DNA of 64,000 nucleotides, taken from assembly GCA_947488435.1 (NCBI GenBank), contig CANKZG010000001.1, positions 310,001 through 374,000 on the forward strand. Direction: 5' to 3'. This DNA is from an uncultured Flavobacteriaceae bacterium. GTDB lineage: Bacteria; Bacteroidota; Bacteroidia; Flavobacteriales; Flavobacteriaceae. Made by a program: the position numbers and the translations under genes. Positions 59,656 to 64,000 of the stretch are shown here, piece after piece (position 1 is the first letter of the stretch; every line of letters starts with the position of its first letter). The notes beneath the pieces were generated by a model that saw only the letters and a program-made list of their open reading frames with translations, was not told the origin of the DNA and made no database searches.

Positions 59656-62118
59656 ATGATTAGCAAACCTAGTCGCAAGTTTACGTTTAAAGTTGTAAGC
59701 AGTTATTTGGCTTTAGGAATTTTGACCATAGTCATGGCCTTTTTTATCCGTTCAGAAATACAAGAATTCATTTCTACAAGAACTGTTCAAGACAACGGTG
59801 AGAAATTATTAAAAGCTAGTGAGCTCCTTACAGCGTTATATGAGGCCGAAAGTTTCTCAAAACTAGCAATGCAGACGCAAATCAAACAAAATTTCAATAT
59901 TTATACCCAAAAAATTGACAGCATACGCCACAAGATTAACCTATTGAAACAAGAAAAAATAAGTGACTATCAATGGAGATTGCTGGATAGTGTACAATTA
60001 CTGTTACAACATAAAATTAACAATAGTCAAGCCTTTCTAAAACTAAAATCCAGAGCAAAAACATCAACAATTATTGATAGCATATTAAAAGTTTTTCGAA
60101 AAATGGAAATTGCTTCTGGGAAATTAACCATAACTGATTTTGAAAAAAAACCCGAGCGACTATCTCCTTATGAACGAAAAGTGTTAGAGGATTGGGTTAC
60201 TTATCTAAACGACAATGTTCCCATAAGCACAGATACCAAACAGGTAGATTCTCTTATCGCCAATTCCAAATCCCTCTTAATAGCTGCCAAATTAAGTGAA
60301 ACAAAAATTAATAATTCGGTAGCAATAAAAGAGTTACAACTTACCAATAACGATCTAGAACTATCTAAGCAGCTACATCGCATTGTTACAGACTTGGAAA
60401 GAGAAATTGCAATAAAAACACATAATGATACAATTAAGAAACAAACCGCATTGCGAAGTAGTATTCGTCTAGCAGGGTTTACAGCAATCATAGGAATTCT
60501 TATAGTAGGTTTATTTACTTTTCTATTAACTCGCGATTTCTGGAAGGTGCAGACTTATCGTCAACGTTTAGAAAAAGAAAAAAAATATTCAGAATTTCTG
60601 CTATCAAGTCGTGAACAACTCATAACTACAGTTAGCCATGATTTGAGAACTCCCTTGCAGGCAATTACAAGCTACAGCGAATTAATGGAAGGTATTTCTT
60701 ACACGAAACAGCAATTTAATTATTTGAAAAGCATAAAACAAGCTGCTCATTATGTGAATGATCTCATGAATGACCTGTTGGATTTCTCAAAACTGGAAGC
60801 ACAACAAATTCAAATAGATAAAAAACCATTTGTTCCCTCTAAATTGCTCGCTGAGATCTATAAAAATTTAGCTGAAATATATGCTAATCCAGGAGTTGAT
60901 TTTATTTCTGAAATTGATAATAATTTAGACATTGAAATTTTAGGTGATCCACTTCGAATACAACAAATAGTAACCAACATACTAACGAATGCTTTTAAAT
61001 TTACCGCGACAGGTTTTGTTAAACTAAAAGCTAAGGCAAGTGTAATATCAGCCCATAACATCACCATGGTTGTCGTCATCTCAGATAGCGGCATTGGAAT
61101 TAAAAAGGAGCGACAAAAATATATTTTTCAACCCTTTACTCAAGCCAATTCAAAAATAGAAAGCAAGTTTGGCGGATATGGTTTAGGACTCACTATTTCA
61201 AAAAAAATAGTAGCTTTATTAAATGGTACGTTGCAATTAAAAAGTGAAGAAAACATAGGAAGCAGTTTCACTATTACTATCCCGCTAGAATTCCCGGCTC
61301 CATTACCACTAGCTACTCAAAACGAACCCTCCAAAACTATTCACTCTCCAGCGCTTCTCATTATCGATGATGATTCAGTTCTTCTCGATTTATTATCAGC
61401 GTTATGTTCCAATTTGAATCTTACCTGTCATTCTTACCACAATTTTAGTTCTCTAGATTTGACAGAAAATCTCTCTTATGATTTAGTACTTACTGATATT
61501 CAAATGCCTAAAATTAACGGATTTGATGTTCTTAAAATTTTAAAAAGTCCAAAATGTACACATTTTAATAGGCAGCCCATTGTGGCAATGACTGGACGAC
61601 GAGATTTAACTCATACGGAATACCAAAAAGCTGGATTTACAACTACGTTGCCTAAACCCTTCACTAAAGCAATGTTTCAAGAATTAATAAAAAAACTTTT
61701 TCCTTCGTATAAAGCAATTGTTGCCACTCCAGTTAACAATCCATTATTGAGTTCTCCTACATGTCTGTTTTCTCTTGAAATCCTTCAGTCTTTTTTAGGA
61801 AATGATGCGGAAGCCTTACGATCAATACTTCGTACGTTTGTTCGAGACACTAAGGAATACCTAAAGAGAATGGAAAGTGCTGTCAATACCAATGATATCA
61901 GAGCTATTAAAAACATCGCCCATAGAATGGCACCTATGCATCATCAACTTCAGGCATATAGCACTACATATATTCTAGACCAATTGGAAATTGTAGATTC
62001 ATTAGATATTCAAAAAACTGAATTACGAAAAACCTTTGCTCAATTCAAACTTAACTCCATTCAACTTATACGGACTATAGAGCTGTTTTTGGCTACAAAT
62101 TCATCTTATAATAGTTAA
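59656..62118 (+). CDS. Hybrid histidine kinase with receiver and HPt domains
   Basis: An 820-residue phosphorelay protein. It has a membrane helix (about 15-35), a long helical extracytoplasmic sensor (about 36-270), a second helix (about 274-292), HisKA with His328 (VSHDLRTPLQAI), HATPase (NILTNAFKF, DSGIGI, GYGLGLTIS), a receiver with Asp614 (VLTDIQMPKINGFD) and a C-terminal HPt with His756 (IAHRMAPMHHQL). Phosphate would pass His-Asp-His to a separate regulator, most simply the NtrC-type protein encoded convergently, whose gene overlaps by 26 bp. The signal is unknown. Confidence 0.93.
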   Translation: MISKPSRKFTFKVVSSYLALGILTIVMAFFIRSEIQEFISTRTVQDNGEKLLKASELLTALYEAESFSKLAMQTQIKQNFNIYTQKIDSIRHKINLLKQEKISDYQWRLLDSVQLLLQHKINNSQAFLKLKSRAKTSTIIDSILKVFRKMEIASGKLTITDFEKKPERLSPYERKVLEDWVTYLNDNVPISTDTKQVDSLIANSKSLLIAAKLSETKINNSVAIKELQLTNNDLELSKQLHRIVTDLEREIAIKTHNDTIKKQTALRSSIRLAGFTAIIGILIVGLFTFLLTRDFWKVQTYRQRLEKEKKYSEFLLSSREQLITTVSHDLRTPLQAITSYSELMEGISYTKQQFNYLKSIKQAAHYVNDLMNDLLDFSKLEAQQIQIDKKPFVPSKLLAEIYKNLAEIYANPGVDFISEIDNNLDIEILGDPLRIQQIVTNILTNAFKFTATGFVKLKAKASVISAHNITMVVVISDSGIGIKKERQKYIFQPFTQANSKIESKFGGYGLGLTISKKIVALLNGTLQLKSEENIGSSFTITIPLEFPAPLPLATQNEPSKTIHSPALLIIDDDSVLLDLLSALCSNLNLTCHSYHNFSSLDLTENLSYDLVLTDIQMPKINGFDVLKILKSPKCTHFNRQPIVAMTGRRDLTHTEYQKAGFTTTLPKPFTKAMFQELIKKLFPSYKAIVATPVNNPLLSSPTCLFSLEILQSFLGNDAEALRSILRTFVRDTKEYLKRMESAVNTNDIRAIKNIAHRMAPMHHQLQAYSTTYILDQLEIVDSLDIQKTELRKTFAQFKLNSIQLIRTIELFLATNSSYNS

Positions 62119-63412
62119 TTCGATTATATAAAGTTTTCCTAGTAATCTGAAGTAATTTTGCTGCTTCGGATTTATTGAAATTTGTTTTCTTTAACGCTTT
62201 CAAGATTTGCTCTTTTTCATAAACTGTTTTTGAAAAGTCTTGAGATTCATATTTTTTTAATTGCACTTGCGTTATTTCTTTAGGCAATACTTCAAGTTCT
62301 ACCTGAGATTCTGTAGTTAGCAAAACTGCTCTTTTAATTACGTTTTGAAGCTCTCTTATATTACCTGGCCAATGGTATGTCTGAAAGGCATTTAAAACTT
62401 CTTTGGAGAAGCTTAAAACTTCCTTTTCTAATGCATCATTGGCTTTATTTAAAAAGTACTCCATAAATAACAATAGATCATCGCCACGCCGTTTTAAAGA
62501 AGGGACTTCAATACAAAATTCATTAATTCGATGAAATAAATCTTCTCTAAACCTACCGTCTTTCACAGCTTGTTTTAAATTTTCATTTGTAGCCGTCACA
62601 ATACGGACATCAATTTTAATCTCCTTAGTGCCGCCTATACGTTTTATATTTCTTTCTTGAAGGACTCTTAATAATTGTACCTGATTCTCATAACTTAAGT
62701 TGCCAATTTCATCTAAAAACAATGTTCCCTTATGTGCAGTTTCGAAATAGCCTTTTTTATCTTCTATTGCACCCGTAAAGCTTCCTTTGATATGACCAAA
62801 AAAAGCACTAGTGGCTAACTCTTTTGGAATTGCTCCACAATCTACAGCAACAAAATCATATTTCTTTCTTTTACTCGTGTTATGGATAGCCCTAGCTGTT
62901 ACCTCTTTCCCTGTACCGCTATCCCCATGAATTAATACAGACATTGCTGTTGGTGCCACCAAAACAATATGTTCCTTTAATTGCAACGTAGCCTCACTCG
63001 TTCCAATAATAACCGTATCTGATTTGATTTTAGCGAGAACTTCTTCTTTGTCTATAGTTGTCAATGCATCATTAAGCTTCATTAAAATTTCCTCAGGACG
63101 GAAAGGTTTAGATATGTAATCAAAAGCCCCCTTTTTCATTGCGAGTACAGCCGTCTCGACCTGAGCATAACTTGTCATTACAAGCACGGGTATTGATACA
63201 TCTCTTTTTTTAATAAAAGACAGCAGATCAATTCCATTGGAATTCGAAAACCTTAGATCGGTAAGAACCAAATCGAATACGGTGGTCGCGAATTTGGTTT
63301 TTGCAATTTCTATAGTATGACATATCACTACTTCAAAACCTTTCTTGATCAGATACTTTTGTAGCATCAGACAAAAAGAAGCATCATCTTCAATGATTAA
63401 GATTTTGGGCAT
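62093..63412 (-). CDS. NtrC-family sigma-54 response regulator
   Basis: A receiver (Asp52 in LVLTDLRF; Lys102 in SKPFRPEEI) is followed by an AAA+ sigma-54 interaction domain with Walker A GDSGTGKE (163-170), sigma-54 loop GSFTGA (210-215; Ser replaces Ala of the usual GAFTGA) and Walker B LFLDEIG. A Fis-type HTH closes the protein (FNKSEAAKLLQITRKTLYNRI). It activates sigma-54 promoters when phosphorylated. The hybrid kinase next door is the likely donor. rpoN is not in the window. Confidence 0.94.
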   Translation of the reverse strand: MPKILIIEDDASFCLMLQKYLIKKGFEVVICHTIEIAKTKFATTVFDLVLTDLRFSNSNGIDLLSFIKKRDVSIPVLVMTSYAQVETAVLAMKKGAFDYISKPFRPEEILMKLNDALTTIDKEEVLAKIKSDTVIIGTSEATLQLKEHIVLVAPTAMSVLIHGDSGTGKEVTARAIHNTSKRKKYDFVAVDCGAIPKELATSAFFGHIKGSFTGAIEDKKGYFETAHKGTLFLDEIGNLSYENQVQLLRVLQERNIKRIGGTKEIKIDVRIVTATNENLKQAVKDGRFREDLFHRINEFCIEVPSLKRRGDDLLLFMEYFLNKANDALEKEVLSFSKEVLNAFQTYHWPGNIRELQNVIKRAVLLTTESQVELEVLPKEITQVQLKKYESQDFSKTVYEKEQILKALKKTNFNKSEAAKLLQITRKTLYNRINYYKMNL

Positions 63413-63488
63413 TTGAGGTTTTCTAGCTACTATATCTACGCAGGAAAACTCTAAATAGCTTATTATTTTTATTTAAAATTATCATAAA

Positions 63489-63522
63489 AAGAGCGAGATT
63501 GTAAATCATCAATCCCGCTCTT
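63489..63522 (-). terminator. Terminator after PepSY-like gene
   Basis: A 12-bp stem (63489-63500 with 63511-63522, one mismatch) has a 10-nt loop and on the minus strand is followed by a T-run. It lies 35 bp past the stop and before the regulator gene. Confidence 0.85.
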
Positions 63523-63557
63523 ACCAAACCAACTCTACTAAAATGGTGCTATTTTCC

Positions 63558-63860
63558 TTATAATTCTATCCAGTTTCCGTTTTCATCAGCATATAACGTA
63601 CCTTTTGTTCCATCTCTTAAGGAAACTTCTAACTTATATTGTTTAGCCTCGTTAACAAAAGCTTTATCAATAGTTGCCGTTGGGTAGTTCTTAGATAAAG
63701 CTGTTCCTATAGGCTCTGGCAGTTCTTCAACTGGAATTTCAGTAAATCCATCTTGAGTGATCCCAACTTCTAACAATACCAAATCGGTCGCTTGAACTTG
63801 CTGTCCAGATAAAATGAAACTCCCTAGTACTAAAATCGCAACTAAACTTAATGTCTTCAT
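63558..63860 (-). CDS. Small secreted PepSY-like protein
   Basis: A 100-residue protein with a signal peptide (MKTLSLVAILVLGSFILSG, cleaved about residue 24) and one PepSY-like domain: VEELPEPIGTALSKNYPTATIDKAF, then YKLEVSLRDGTKGTLYADENGNW. Such small periplasmic proteins may bind or inhibit proteins, but their roles are mostly unknown. It has its own terminator and a sigma-54-like element upstream; control by the neighbouring NtrC-type regulator is inference. Confidence 0.82.
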   Translation of the reverse strand: MKTLSLVAILVLGSFILSGQQVQATDLVLLEVGITQDGFTEIPVEELPEPIGTALSKNYPTATIDKAFVNEAKQYKLEVSLRDGTKGTLYADENGNWIEL

Positions 63861-64000
63861 AACTTTTATTTTTCTATTAAACGTATACTACGAAAGAAAA
63901 TATAATACCACTTGTACTCGATAATAAAAATAACAATCAACACCCTGTTAATCAGTTATTTATTGTTTTTTTTGAATTTTTTCATCTGGATACTTATGGG
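63861..64000. other. Non-coding upstream region to window edge
   Basis: These 140 bp upstream of the PepSY-like gene contain no ORF. On the minus strand TGGTATTATATTTTCT (63895-63910) loosely resembles a sigma-54 -24/-12 element, with GG at -24 but TC rather than GC at -12. Confidence 0.4.

Overview
The window is a stretch of chromosome from a member of the Flavobacteriaceae (Bacteroidota), probably a free-living aerobic heterotroph. The evidence is: AT-rich DNA; many TTG starts and no Shine-Dalgarno sequences; promoters of the flavobacterial type (TTG, about 20 nt, TAnnTTTG); type IX secretion (T9SS) C-terminal sorting domains; two TonB-dependent receptors; and many protein families largely confined to this phylum (DUF4271, DUF4296, DUF3098, DUF3127, PycTM). 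The genus cannot be fixed from this sequence. I see no rRNA, tRNA, insertion sequence, CRISPR array or prophage. Almost everything looks like vertically inherited core genome, densely packed, with several convergent gene pairs overlapping at their stop codons.

Layout. 0-10 kb: the end of an HD/PycTM protein (cut by the window edge), a large GAF protein, a metallophosphoesterase, two secreted proteins, a penicillin-acylase-type lipoprotein, a lone PhnA C-terminal domain and an MsbA-like ABC exporter. 10-15 kb (minus): an Fe-S/redox cluster (Mrp ATPase, Nfu scaffold, ferredoxin reductase, 2Fe-2S ferredoxin) and a trmB-LysE-ATL operon. 15-22 kb: a PhoR/PhoB-like two-component pair divergent from a TonB receptor plus lipoprotein operon, then two tiny secreted proteins that are little more than a T9SS sorting domain. 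22-31 kb: LuxE-like ligase, tyrS, an NAD-dependent epimerase, DUF4296-pyrC-DPM1, then GT39-DUF4271-hemD. 31-39.6 kb: pckA, a saccharopine dehydrogenase with an Lrp regulator, Crp/Fnr plus a reductase, a membrane zinc protease, alanine dehydrogenase and a SemiSWEET. This block suits growth on amino acids with gluconeogenesis. 39.6-52 kb: leuS, UbiA, bestrophin, the ftsX-DUF3098-uppP-truB cluster, a TonB-like protein, thioredoxin, tag, aat and atoE. 52-57 kb: an OB-fold DUF3127 protein with an SSB-type tail, a flavin reductase, an atypical histidine kinase with a zinc-ribbon membrane partner, HIT, greA, a degenerate Rieske-like lipoprotein and DUF2167. 57-64 kb: a TonB receptor behind a clear TPP riboswitch, a hybrid histidine kinase facing an NtrC-type regulator, and a PepSY-like secreted protein.

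The most interesting signals are: the TPP riboswitch assigning thiamin uptake to a TonB receptor; a Rieske-like lipoprotein in which both metal-ligand histidines are asparagine; the SSB-like acidic tip on DUF3127; two terminator-like hairpins in the greA leader; cargo-less T9SS miniproteins; an Mrp ATPase lacking its CxxC motif beside Nfu; and 11-bp-spaced repeats between the PhoBR-like genes and the TonB operon. No wholly new multi-gene system stands out. The best candidates for undescribed biology are single proteins and leader RNAs within conserved contexts.
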